From NCBI GenBank assembly GCA_018434325.1, contig JAHDPO010000002.1:151398-215397 (forward strand): a DNA stretch of 64,000 nucleotides, in the 5' to 3' direction. The position numbers were made by a program, and so were the translations under genes. Shown here piece by piece: positions 27,942 through 36,904 of this stretch; position 1 is the first letter of the stretch, and every line of letters starts with the position of its first letter. A model generated the notes under the pieces. That model worked only from the letters and a program-made list of their open reading frames with translations. It did no database searches and was not told the origin of the DNA. The stretch comes from Clostridia bacterium. GTDB taxonomy: Bacteria; Bacillota; Peptococcia; DRI-13; UBA5745.

Positions 27942-29546
27942 TTATCCGCCGATATAGAGATGTTCTATAGGGGGAACGGCGACGGGCAGCTTTGTACCAT
28001 CCGGGTATAAACGGTAGCAGTGATTTTCATCGGTATATATGATTAACGAGCCCCATACGAAATGGCGTATGGGCACAAAGGTATTTTCCATCAGTATTTC
28101 TCCTTTAAGATTTTCTACGGAATAAACAATTCCCGTAGAATAGCCGTCGGCTATTATGATAAAAGGACCCAGTTCTCTGACATAGGCGTTAACCGGGTAT
28201 TCCTTAATTATTTGGCCTGCCTCATCGGTTAAAGCGTAACGGGAGCCCTGACGGTCATAGGCGTATTGCAAATGGGGATTGATCACTTCCCAGGGTGTTT
28301 CCCTTTTTTCCGTCAATATGCCGTCCTTGCCGTAAGTTAAATACAGAGAAGGCAAGTCTCTGTCCCGCAGCTGGACGGTTAGCAGCTCTCCTTCGTATTT
28401 TATGTCGGAGTACAGAGCATTGGTGCTATAACTTTCCACGGCCTGCCGAATCTCATCGGAATAAGGAAAATCAGCCCTCTCCCCTGCCGAAGTGACGGCG
28501 GTAAAAGCGCCGTGTTTTTCGATGTAGAGGTTTCGTCCGGGAATATAGTAGTTGCTGAAACCGGTATCGGTTAAAATATGGTTGCCGCGGCTGTCTAAAA
28601 CCGTTATTTTATTGCGGCTTTCATCGCTGTCGAGATGGAGGTATACGGTGAGGCCGTCATATGAAAAAGCGTAGACCGGCACAGCGACATTGGGAGGATA
28701 AATACCGGGGATATCGGTGGTTACCAGAGTTTCTTCCATGCCCTGCATATTGTAACGGCTGGGAGCGCAGTAGATATTGGCGTTGTCAAAGGTGTAAAAG
28801 CTGTTGCCCTGCACATCCATGAGCATGGCAATGCCGTCCTTGACGGCCAGGCAGAACCTTTCGTAAATTTCTAAACGGCTGAATACAAAAGGCAAAACCT
28901 CTTCGCCTGTACGGACGTCCACTAATCCATAGAGCTTTTGCGACCAGTCCCGGGGGTCGGTGCGCTTAGACAGCACAATATAACCGCCCCATTCTGTGGG
29001 AACGGGAGCAATGCCTTCTCCTTCGTCGTAATCCACATCATAGAGGAAGCCGGTAAGAATTTGTCCCTCTTTCGTCATGACGGCATTCAAACGGTCGGCA
29101 TTGCCCAGCAGGATACAGGAATCCAGCACATTATAAAATTCGGCCTCTGCCGGCACCGGAATCAACTGGCCGGCTTCATCAAGGAAATTGACGGGGCCCT
29201 TTATGATGTATTCATAGATAGTGCCTTCGGAAATCAGCGGCTGTACCGCTAATTCGGGGAAGTAAGCCGGCAGGGGCTGAGGCCAGGTCAGGCCGGTAAC
29301 GGCAGCGCCCCACTCAAAAGTCAGGGGCTCCGTATCGCCGCCGGAGCCAGAGCCGGCGGTTTCGCCGCCATTGGCCGGTATAGACTCTTGCCCCTGATTC
29401 CCCTGATTGCCTTGATTTGGTCCGCCGACGGTTCCTGGGCCGGAGGCTGCGGGCGTTCCGCCGGCAGGCTGGTCCCCGCAGGCCGATAAACTTGCCATAA
29501 AAAATAAAAGAAGTAAGAATAGGCCCAGAGGGCGCAGAATCTTCAT
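27942..29546 (-). CDS. lipoprotein with WG-like beta-propeller repeats
   Basis: This 534-residue protein has a signal peptide ending in the lipobox LSAC, then a Gly/Asn/Gln-rich linker (residues about 25-75). The body shows repeats of the type YGLVDVRTGEEVLPFVFSR and DGIAMLMDVQGN, as in WG-repeat (KWG) proteins that fold as beta-propellers on the cell surface. It starts at ATG after GGAGG. It lies between bcp and the hybrid kinase in the same direction. A sensory or ligand-binding role for the kinase is inference from the 10-base spacing. Confidence 0.75.
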   Translation of the reverse strand: MKILRPLGLFLLLLFFMASLSACGDQPAGGTPAASGPGTVGGPNQGNQGNQGQESIPANGGETAGSGSGGDTEPLTFEWGAAVTGLTWPQPLPAYFPELAVQPLISEGTIYEYIIKGPVNFLDEAGQLIPVPAEAEFYNVLDSCILLGNADRLNAVMTKEGQILTGFLYDVDYDEGEGIAPVPTEWGGYIVLSKRTDPRDWSQKLYGLVDVRTGEEVLPFVFSRLEIYERFCLAVKDGIAMLMDVQGNSFYTFDNANIYCAPSRYNMQGMEETLVTTDIPGIYPPNVAVPVYAFSYDGLTVYLHLDSDESRNKITVLDSRGNHILTDTGFSNYYIPGRNLYIEKHGAFTAVTSAGERADFPYSDEIRQAVESYSTNALYSDIKYEGELLTVQLRDRDLPSLYLTYGKDGILTEKRETPWEVINPHLQYAYDRQGSRYALTDEAGQIIKEYPVNAYVRELGPFIIIADGYSTGIVYSVENLKGEILMENTFVPIRHFVWGSLIIYTDENHCYRLYPDGTKLPVAVPPIEHLYIGG

Positions 29547-29590
29547 TGCCGGTATCCTCCATTTTGACTTGTCCGGGCAGAGCTCAGCCT

Positions 29591-30052
29591 TTACATGGCG
29601 CGCAAATACTCCAGAATTTCGGCGGCATTGGTGTCGGGCTTTACTTTGGGGATCACATGCTCAATATTGCCCTCTTCGTCGATGAGATAGGTGGCTCTGA
29701 CTACGCCCATGCTGACCTTGCCGTAAAGCTTCTTTTCCTGCCAGACGTCATAGGCTTTGATGGCGGTGAGCTCCGGGTCTGAAAGCAGAATAAAGGGCAG
29801 ATTATACTTTTCGGCAAACTTTTGATGAGAGGCGATGCTGTCCTTGCTGACGCCGATTACCGCCACATCCCGTTTTTTAAACTCTTCGTAGGCGCCGGCA
29901 AAGGCGCAGGCCTGTTTACTGCAACCCGGTGTGTTGTCCTTGGGATAGAAATAGAGAACGACCTTTTTGCCTTTAAAATCCGCCAGGGAAACAGGGTTCC
30001 CCTCCTTATCGGCTAAAGTAAAATCAGGGGCTTTCGTTTTTGCTGCCAGCAT
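29591..30052 (-). CDS. bcp: thioredoxin-dependent peroxiredoxin (Bcp/PrxQ)
   Basis: This 153-residue AhpC/TSA-family protein has the PrxQ signature YFYPKDNTPGCSKQACAF, with peroxidatic Cys44 and resolving Cys49 four residues apart (alpha2-type Bcp). It reduces peroxides with thioredoxin in the cytosol. ATG follows AAAGGAGG. It is 14 bases after yaaA, another peroxide-stress gene, so the two probably act together in oxidative defence of this anaerobe. Confidence 0.95.
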   Translation of the reverse strand: MLAAKTKAPDFTLADKEGNPVSLADFKGKKVVLYFYPKDNTPGCSKQACAFAGAYEEFKKRDVAVIGVSKDSIASHQKFAEKYNLPFILLSDPELTAIKAYDVWQEKKLYGKVSMGVVRATYLIDEEGNIEHVIPKVKPDTNAAEILEYLRAM

Positions 30053-30066
30053 GTGTGCTGCCTCCT

Positions 30067-30825
30067 TTATATTGATCTCCGAGCAGTATTAATAAAGACG
30101 TAATGATCGGGGCTTGAATGCTCTTCGGAATAGGCATAGCCTAAACGGTCAAAGGCTTTAATGTCCTCAGCCTGCGTCATCTGATGCTCCGCCAAAAAAC
30201 GCACCATCTCGCCCCGGGCCATTTTGCATAAAGTACCTTTTTCGATAAGCTTACCCTCTTTCAGTTCGCCAAAGCCGCAGGTCAGAAAGAAAACATCCTT
30301 TGGCAAATGGGCGGAAATGATTTTGCTGTATTCGAAAGAGGCCAAATTCAAAATAAAATCGCTTTCCCGGCAAAGCTGGCGGCAAAGCTTGTCCCCCCAG
30401 AATTCATAAAGATTGCGGCTTTGGCCGGCGGCCAGCCTGGCCTGCATCTCCAAACGATAAGGAACCACGCCGTCAAAGGGGCGCAGCAGTCCATAAAACC
30501 CCGATAAAATACGCAGATGCTCTTTAACGTAATCAAACTGTCCGTACTCAAAGACGGCAGGCGCCATGTATTGATATTGGATGCCTTCGTAAGAAAGAAT
30601 GGCGGGGGTGAGCTGGCTGTGCAAGTCCATATGCAGCAGCCGGCTGCGGTTGAGCTCCGCCAAAGCGTCGCTGCAGCCCCAAAGAGCTTTTAGCTCCGGG
30701 TAGCTCATCGCTTTCAGCTGCCGCAAAAGCTGAGCGGCCTCCGGCAAAAACTGCGGCAGGCTCTCCGGAGGCAAGCCGTCGGTATCGATATTCATTTTTT
30801 TGGCCGGCGAGATGATGATTCTCAT
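30067..30825 (-). CDS. yaaA: peroxide stress protein YaaA
   Basis: This 252-residue UPF0246/YaaA protein has the hallmark N-terminus MRIIISPAKKMN and the conserved YSGLL-like segment ILSGFYGLLRPFDGVVPYRLEM. E. coli YaaA lowers free iron and DNA damage during peroxide stress. It has no clear ribosome binding site and starts 7 bases after the PucR stop, suggesting translational coupling. It is followed by bcp. Confidence 0.93.
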   Translation of the reverse strand: MRIIISPAKKMNIDTDGLPPESLPQFLPEAAQLLRQLKAMSYPELKALWGCSDALAELNRSRLLHMDLHSQLTPAILSYEGIQYQYMAPAVFEYGQFDYVKEHLRILSGFYGLLRPFDGVVPYRLEMQARLAAGQSRNLYEFWGDKLCRQLCRESDFILNLASFEYSKIISAHLPKDVFFLTCGFGELKEGKLIEKGTLCKMARGEMVRFLAEHQMTQAEDIKAFDRLGYAYSEEHSSPDHYVFINTARRSI

Positions 30826-30832
30826 GATGATA

Positions 30833-32425
30833 TTATAGATGAAAAGCCAGCTTTTGGGAATAGCTTAAGTACAGGCGGATGCAAAGCTCAAACAGGAATA
30901 ACTCATTGTGATTATTCAAGGACATACCCGTCAGCTCTTCAATTTTATTGAGCCGGTAAAGCAGGGATTGCCTGTGCAAATGAAGGGCTTTGGAAGTTTT
31001 GCATACGTTGTAATTGTTATTGATGTATGCCTTTAACGTATTCATCAGATTCAACTTATGGTTATGGTCGTGCTCGATCAGCTGCCGCAGCACCGCCAGG
31101 GAAATTTCTCTTGCCTCGGCGCTGTTGGAAAGCACCGTAAGCATTTTAAAAATATCGGTATCCTCATAAGTGCCCCGGCGGTTGTGATCGCCGGCATTAA
31201 TGCAGATATTCAGCGCAAAGTTAGCGTTTTTATAATAGGCGTGAAAATCCGTTTCCGATAGCTTGATTTCGCTGGTGCCCCAATAAGGGCTATAGCCGGC
31301 AAAAAGAGTAAGCAGCTTTTCTTCAAGAGCGTCGATGAAGGCAAAAATACTTTTCTCCGGATTTTGCAGGGTATTTTCTAAATAGATAACGATGATATTC
31401 TGACGAATCGTAAACATCAGGTGTTTGCCGGCCCGTTTGGCCAGATTCAGCAGCAGGCTTTCCAAAGCCTCTCTTTTTTTGTTCATGAAATGCTCAATAG
31501 CCATATTATATTCGGTATTATCGGGGTCTCTCAGGCTTGACACAATGCAGGTATAAGGAACATTCAGGTTGAAGCCGAAAAGCGCCCCCCTCAGCTGCAA
31601 CTCCTCCCGGTTGTTAAACCTTCCTGCCGCCAGATCCCAGACAAAGTCATTTTTCAGGCTTTCCTTGGTGGTGGAGATAATATCTTCTTTGTTGAACCAT
31701 AAAAGTAAAGGCATTAAAACGTATTTTTCGATGCTTTCCAGCTCGGTAATACTTTTTTCCTGCTGGCTGAGAAAATTCAGCAGCAGATAACCGTATATCT
31801 TGCCGTTGGCCTGTATGGTGATTTTTTGCAGATAATTTTCTGTGTTAATCATTGCCGCATCAGAGGCGGCGCCGGCCCGGTAAGGCGGCTTTTTTGGAAT
31901 GTAATCCTTATCCGTTATGACGGCGGTGCATTTTAAAAACTTGGCAATAATTCTGCTGGCGTCGACAAGGCTGGAGGCATTTAGGTAATAATGGAGCAGC
32001 TCTTTTTGCATGGCCTCATAATGCTTAATCATCTTCAGATTTTCATTTTTTAGACGGGTAATGACCTCTTCCATGATTTCCGCAAAACGGCATTCCCAAG
32101 GGATCATGATGATGGGAAAATGATGCCGGTCGGCAAAATCAAGAATGTTTTGCGGCAAAGTGAAATTATTGCTTTTTACGGCGATAACCATGGCGGCAGC
32201 TTGTGATTCATAAATTTCCCGGACAAATTCCAAAAAGAGCTCCCGGTTATCATAGCAGCCCAAAGCTGTGGTAAGGACCAGCTCTTTCTTGCGGATGAAA
32301 TTATCCACCGGGATCTCAATAACGGAAATGTATTCGACAGCGATAGCCTGGGGATCGCCGATGTCCGTCATTAATTTAGGATCGTAAATACAGTCGAGGG
32401 CCAGAAAATCTTTCAGCGTAAACAT
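30833..32425 (-). CDS. PucR-family transcriptional regulator
   Basis: This 530-residue regulator has an N-terminal PucR ligand-sensing domain (MFTLKDFLALDCIYDPKLM through VEYISVIEIP and the KSNNF.LP segment), a middle GGDEF-like/CdaR region, and a C-terminal HTH_30 (LKAYINNNYNVCKTSKALHLHRQSLLYRLNKIEE, quoted in parts: YNVCKTSKALHLHR, LLYRLNKIEELTG). The ATG at 32425 follows GAGGGGGAG; the upstream frame is rejected. PucR proteins usually activate purine, allantoin or amino-acid-derivative catabolism. It is divergent from the nine-gene catabolic run at 32.6-43.2 kb and is its likely regulator. Confidence 0.88.
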   Translation of the reverse strand: MFTLKDFLALDCIYDPKLMTDIGDPQAIAVEYISVIEIPVDNFIRKKELVLTTALGCYDNRELFLEFVREIYESQAAAMVIAVKSNNFTLPQNILDFADRHHFPIIMIPWECRFAEIMEEVITRLKNENLKMIKHYEAMQKELLHYYLNASSLVDASRIIAKFLKCTAVITDKDYIPKKPPYRAGAASDAAMINTENYLQKITIQANGKIYGYLLLNFLSQQEKSITELESIEKYVLMPLLLWFNKEDIISTTKESLKNDFVWDLAAGRFNNREELQLRGALFGFNLNVPYTCIVSSLRDPDNTEYNMAIEHFMNKKREALESLLLNLAKRAGKHLMFTIRQNIIVIYLENTLQNPEKSIFAFIDALEEKLLTLFAGYSPYWGTSEIKLSETDFHAYYKNANFALNICINAGDHNRRGTYEDTDIFKMLTVLSNSAEAREISLAVLRQLIEHDHNHKLNLMNTLKAYINNNYNVCKTSKALHLHRQSLLYRLNKIEELTGMSLNNHNELFLFELCIRLYLSYSQKLAFHL

Positions 32426-32559
32426 GCTCTCCCCCTCTTCAATATCATGCATAGTGTAAATAAAAAGCCGATTTTTTTCATACAAGATGTAGGATGAACT
32501 AAAAGTGAAATTATTTTATCATATAATTGTGAAAAATCAAGCCGGAAAGGACAAGGAAC

Positions 32560-33732
32560 ATGAAAATAAACACAGAAGTGCTCCATGCGCAACAAATGCA
32601 TGATCCTGTAACAGGCTCTCATGTCAGCCCCCTCTATCAAACCTCCACCTTTGTGCTGCCTAATTTTGACGATGCAGTATACCTGAATCAGAATATTGAT
32701 AAAGGCTTTGTCTACAGCAGATTCGCCAACCCTACGGTGGATGAATTGGAAAGAAAGATTGCTCATCTGGAGCATGCGGAAGCGGCTCTCGGCCTGGGTT
32801 CGGGCCTGGGAGCAATTTCTACAGCGATTATGTCTGTGATCAAAGGCGGCGATCACGTTATTTTTGGGGATGTGATTTATGGCTGCACTTTTGCCTTATT
32901 TACCAAGATCCTTCCCCTGTTTAATGTGGAGTACACTATTGTGGATACCACGCAGCCGGCAGCTCTTCAGGCGGCAATTAAGCCAAACACCACCCTGGTC
33001 TATGTGGAGACTCCCTCCAACCCGACGCTGAAGATCAGCGATATTGCCGCTATCGCTGAAATTGTCCATAGCCATCAGGGCATAACCATGATCGTGGACA
33101 GCACCTTCGCCTCTCCTTATCTGCAAAATCCTCTGGATTTGGGAGCAGATCTCGTTGTGCACAGCGCTACAAAATATCTCTGCGGCCATGGTACAGTGAC
33201 GGCAGGCGTCATCGCCGGCGATAAAAAACGCATCGACCGCTGCAGGATGCCGTATTTGCAGTGCTTTGGCGCTGTGCTGGATCCCTTTGCCGCCTGGCAG
33301 ATCATGCAGGGCATGAAGACCTTGGCTGTACGGATGGAGCGCCATTGCGAAAACGCCCTGAAGGTTGCCCAGTATCTCGAAAGTCATCCTAAAGTAGATA
33401 AAGTATATTATCCCGGCTTGTCCAGTCATCCCAGTCATGCCACAGCCAAAAAGCAGATGCGGGGTTTTGGCGGCATGATGAGCGTTGATGTTAAAGGCGG
33501 TGTTGACGCCGTAAGGATCGTCATGAATAATGTAAAAGTATTCAGCTTGGCTACCAGCCTTGGCAATGTGGACTCCCTGATTCAGCATTCCCCTTCCATG
33601 AGCCACTTTGACATGACTGCCGAAGAACGTCATGCGGTCAGTATTTTTGACGGTCAGGTGCGGCTGTCGGTGGGCATTGAAGACGCCGATGATTTGATTG
33701 CGGATTTGAAGCAGGCCTTAGCCTTGATTTAA
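32560..33732 (+). CDS. PLP-dependent C-S lyase (methionine gamma-lyase / cystathionine gamma-synthase family)
   Basis: This 390-residue Cys/Met-metabolism PLP enzyme has VSPLYQTSTFVLP, FVYSRFANPTVDELERKIA (phosphate-binding Tyr), VDSTFASPYLQNP and the PLP lysine in HSATKYLCGHGTVTAG. The Cys in KYLCGH resembles the active-site Cys region of gamma-lyases. Full family length. Methionine or homocysteine gamma-elimination is the likeliest reaction, but synthase activity cannot be excluded. ATG follows GGAAAGGA; a -10 TATAAT lies at 32522-32527. It is first in the run regulated by PucR. Confidence 0.88.
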   Translation: MKINTEVLHAQQMHDPVTGSHVSPLYQTSTFVLPNFDDAVYLNQNIDKGFVYSRFANPTVDELERKIAHLEHAEAALGLGSGLGAISTAIMSVIKGGDHVIFGDVIYGCTFALFTKILPLFNVEYTIVDTTQPAALQAAIKPNTTLVYVETPSNPTLKISDIAAIAEIVHSHQGITMIVDSTFASPYLQNPLDLGADLVVHSATKYLCGHGTVTAGVIAGDKKRIDRCRMPYLQCFGAVLDPFAAWQIMQGMKTLAVRMERHCENALKVAQYLESHPKVDKVYYPGLSSHPSHATAKKQMRGFGGMMSVDVKGGVDAVRIVMNNVKVFSLATSLGNVDSLIQHSPSMSHFDMTAEERHAVSIFDGQVRLSVGIEDADDLIADLKQALALI

Positions 33733-33793
33733 AATCAGGGCCTAAGGCTTGCGGGAACAGGCGGCCAAGCTTTTCGAAGAGAGGGTTTGCGAA

Positions 33794-34975
33794 ATGGAAA
33801 TCAAAAAACAGATCAGAGAGCTTCAGGATGAATTGATCAATCTCAGGCGGGACTTCCATATGCATCCGGAATTAGGCTTTGAAGAATTCAGAACCAATAA
33901 GGTGGTCAGCGAATATCTGACCGGCTGCGGCCTTGAGGTGGAGACAGTGGCCAAAACCGGCGTAGTGGCTTTGCTGCGAGGCGGTTTGCCGGGGCCTACC
34001 GTTATGCTTAGGGCGGATATGGACGGCCTGCCTGTCCGGGAAGAAAACGAGGTCCCTTATAAATCGCTGAATGAGGGCAAAATGCATGCCTGCGGCCATG
34101 ACGGCCATATGGCCATGCTTTTGGTGGCGGCAAAAATTTTGTCAGGAATGCGCCAGGATATTGCCGGCAACATTAAATTTGTCTTCCAGCCCAATGAGGA
34201 GGATGCCGGAGCCCGTATCATGATCAATGAAGGGGTCATGGAAAATCCTAAAGTTGAGGCTGTCTTCGGCATTCACCTATGGACGCCCCTGAAAAGCGGT
34301 CAATTAGGGATTGCCGGCGGCGCGGTGATGGCCGCTCATGAAAACTTTCAATTAAAAATCAAAGGCAAAGGAGGTCACAGCGGCACACCCCAAACGGCTA
34401 TCGACCCTATTTTGACGGCAGCCGGCGTTATTCAGGCTGTCCAAATGATCCAAACCAGAGAGATTGACGTTTTAAAGCCTACGTTAATTATTTTTGGCAA
34501 GATTCAGGGTGGCACAGCCCCCAATATTATTCCTGCCAGCGTAGAAATTGAAGGTTCCATCCGCTATCTGTATGATGGCAATGATGATTCTGAAGAACAG
34601 CCTAAGCGCCGTTTGGAGCGGGTTATCCAAAGAACCTGCGAAGCCTATAGGGCGGATTATGAGCTAAAATTTATTCCCAGCAATCCGCCTTTGATCAATG
34701 ACGAAGCTTTGGCTGACATGGTCAGGAGGGTTGGAGAGCAGATCGTAGGAAGCGAGCGGATCGCCCCTTATGTATGCATGCCCGGCGAAGATTTCGCCGA
34801 GTTTCAGCGGGAAGCTCCCGGCGTGTTTTATTTTATCGGTGTAGGCGACAAAGAAAAAGAGACGGAATATCCTCACCACCACCCCCGCTTTAATATTGAT
34901 GAGGACATGCTGGGTTTAGGTGTGGAAATGCACGTGCGTACAGCCCTGAATTATTTAACAAAACGTAACAATTAG
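33794..34975 (+). CDS. M20-family amidohydrolase
   Basis: This 393-residue zinc hydrolase (IAA-amino acid / N-acyl-amino acid amidohydrolase group) has DFHMHPELGFEE, RADMDGLPV, the metal-binding CGHDGHMAM, PNEEDAGAR and the dimerisation/lid domain with HSGTPQTAIDPI. The ATG giving MEIKKQIRELQ follows GAGAGGG; an in-frame earlier ATG lacks support. It should free an amino acid or diamine from an N-acyl derivative. It lies 61 bases after the C-S lyase and 35 bases before the DoeA-like gene. Confidence 0.9.
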   Translation: MEIKKQIRELQDELINLRRDFHMHPELGFEEFRTNKVVSEYLTGCGLEVETVAKTGVVALLRGGLPGPTVMLRADMDGLPVREENEVPYKSLNEGKMHACGHDGHMAMLLVAAKILSGMRQDIAGNIKFVFQPNEEDAGARIMINEGVMENPKVEAVFGIHLWTPLKSGQLGIAGGAVMAAHENFQLKIKGKGGHSGTPQTAIDPILTAAGVIQAVQMIQTREIDVLKPTLIIFGKIQGGTAPNIIPASVEIEGSIRYLYDGNDDSEEQPKRRLERVIQRTCEAYRADYELKFIPSNPPLINDEALADMVRRVGEQIVGSERIAPYVCMPGEDFAEFQREAPGVFYFIGVGDKEKETEYPHHHPRFNIDEDMLGLGVEMHVRTALNYLTKRNN

Positions 34976-35010
34976 CATTAAAGCACGGATTAGCGGAAGG
35001 AGAATTTACA

Positions 35011-36186
35011 ATGATGCCTTTTGAAAAATCGGAATATTTGCAAAGGCTTGCCAAGGTAAAGGAGTCCATGAGTGCTAAAGGAATCGACGTATTATTAGTA
35101 ACAAATCCGGCCAATATGTGTTACCTGACGGGATATGACGCCTGGTCCTTCTATGTGCATCAGGTGGTGGTTGTGGCTTTAGATGATGAAATGCCCCGGT
35201 TTATCGGCCGCTATATGGACGCTTTTTGCGGTGCGGTAAAGACCACCTGGCTGGCTAAAGATCACGTTCATGCTTACAGCGATGATCATGTGCAAAGCTT
35301 AGTGAAGCATCCTATGGACTATATGGCAAAGCTGCTTGCGGAACTGGGCTATGGCGCTAAAACCATCGGCGTGGAAATGGATTCATATTATTTTACGGCC
35401 ATGGCTTACGAGCGGTTAGAAGCAGGCTTGCCTGCCGCCAAATTGGTCAACGGCGACCTGATTGTCAACTGGGTTAAGATCATCAAATCCGATGCGGAAA
35501 TTGAATTAATGCGCCGGGCAGGGAAGATTGTTGCTAAGGCCATGACTGCCGGAGCAGATGCTTTCAAAGCCGGCGCCAGGCAGTGTGACGTGGCTGCGGC
35601 CATTACCCATGCCCAGATCCAAGGCACTGAAGAATTTGGCGGCGACTATACGGCGATTGTACCGCTGATGCCTTATGGCGAAACCGCCGGAGCGCCTCAT
35701 CTGACCTGGGATGAATCCCGCTATGCCGATAATACCTCTATGTACATTGAGATCGCCGGCGCTTATAAACGTTATCATTGTCCGATGGCCAGGACGGCTT
35801 GCCTGGGCAAACCGTCCCAGGAAATTGAGCGGATTGCCCAAATTACCATCGAGGGACTCAACGCCGCTCTTGATACGGTGAAGCCCGGCGCAACCTGTGA
35901 GGAGGTTGAAGGAGCCTGGAGAAAAACCGTTGCTAAATACGGCGTAGAAAAAGAATCCCGCATCGGCTATTCTACCGGCTTGGCTTATCAGCCGGATTGG
36001 GGCGAACATACGGCCAGCTTACGGCCGGGAGATAAAACCGTTTTGCAGCCCAATATGACCTTCCATTGCATCCCCGGCATGTATTTTGACGATTTTGGCG
36101 TGTCGATCAGCCAATGCTTCCGCGTCACCGAAAAAGGCCATGAAAAAATGTCCCAATTCCCCTTTGAATTAATTGTAAAAAAATAA
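35011..36186 (+). CDS. M24-family protein, ectoine hydrolase (DoeA/EutD)-like
   Basis: This 391-residue pita-bread-fold protein has a creatinase N-terminal domain (YLTGYDAWSFYVHQVVVVAL) and the HPMDYMAKLLAELGY segment, as I recall from ectoine hydrolases. The C-terminal domain keeps GDYTAIVPLMPYGE and PNMTFHCIPGMYFDDFGVSISQCF, but the usual M24 metal ligands are not all present (IEIAGAYKRYHCPMA where D-x-D is expected). That points to a creatinase- or DoeA-type metal-independent amidine/amide hydrolase rather than Xaa-Pro peptidase. The start follows GGAAGGAG. The neighbouring TRAP transporter and EutA-like gene strengthen the comparison. Confidence 0.78.
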   Translation: MMPFEKSEYLQRLAKVKESMSAKGIDVLLVTNPANMCYLTGYDAWSFYVHQVVVVALDDEMPRFIGRYMDAFCGAVKTTWLAKDHVHAYSDDHVQSLVKHPMDYMAKLLAELGYGAKTIGVEMDSYYFTAMAYERLEAGLPAAKLVNGDLIVNWVKIIKSDAEIELMRRAGKIVAKAMTAGADAFKAGARQCDVAAAITHAQIQGTEEFGGDYTAIVPLMPYGETAGAPHLTWDESRYADNTSMYIEIAGAYKRYHCPMARTACLGKPSQEIERIAQITIEGLNAALDTVKPGATCEEVEGAWRKTVAKYGVEKESRIGYSTGLAYQPDWGEHTASLRPGDKTVLQPNMTFHCIPGMYFDDFGVSISQCFRVTEKGHEKMSQFPFELIVKK

Positions 36187-36288
36187 AGCTGCCGTTTCAG
36201 AGAGATTTGATTTGCGGGGCGGTGGAAGGTGAGCATGGACCGGAGCCGTCCTGTGAATCAAATAAAAAAAGGAGTAGGAGGTGGATGC

Positions 36289-36891
36289 GTGGACGGATTA
36301 GTAAAATTTAATGGTTATGTAAAGAAATTTGAAGAATTAATTTTGAGTTACAGTATATTGCTGATGACATTGATTCTGGTAGCCAATGTTATAGGGCGTC
36401 TGGTCTTTAGTCATAGTTTAAAATTCGCTGAAGAAGCAGGCTCTATGCTGACGATTATTGTCACTTTTATTGGGGTGAGCTATTGCGCCCGGGTAGGCAG
36501 GCATATTATTATGACTGTTTTTTTTGATATCATGCCGCCTAAAGGCAAAAAGTTATTTCTCTTTATCTCAGCATCTTTTACTACGGCATGTTTACTTTAT
36601 CTGACCTATCTCAGCACCAATTATATTATGGGCGTATATGCCACCGGTCGAGTTACCCCTGCTTTAGGGTTGCCCATGTGGATACCCTATCTTTTTGTAC
36701 CTTTAGGCTTTCTTATGGGCGCTTTTCAATATTTAATCATTCTTCTCATGAATATACGGGACAAGACAAGCTACCATACCTGTATTGATCCTATACCGGA
36801 TGAAACGGCCGACCCGGATATTTTGATGCTGGACAGGCAGCCGGTGGCGGACGAAGTCACCGAGGCGGATCAAAAGGGCGCGAAAGAATAG
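36289..36891 (+). CDS. dctQ: TRAP transporter small permease (DctQ)
   Basis: This 200-residue protein has four membrane helices (LLMTLILVANVIGRLVF; MLTIIVTFIGVSYCARVGRHI; LFISASFTTACLLYLTYL; LFVPLGFLMGAFQYLIIL), the DctQ layout. The start chosen is GTG at 36289 because AGGAGG lies 7 bases before it; a GTG at 36229 is in frame but poorly placed. The C-terminal tail is acidic. It couples with DctM and DctP to import an organic anion or zwitterion with sodium. Confidence 0.9.
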   Translation: MDGLVKFNGYVKKFEELILSYSILLMTLILVANVIGRLVFSHSLKFAEEAGSMLTIIVTFIGVSYCARVGRHIIMTVFFDIMPPKGKKLFLFISASFTTACLLYLTYLSTNYIMGVYATGRVTPALGLPMWIPYLFVPLGFLMGAFQYLIILLMNIRDKTSYHTCIDPIPDETADPDILMLDRQPVADEVTEADQKGAKE

Positions 36892-36904
36892 GAGGTCATA
36901 AGGT

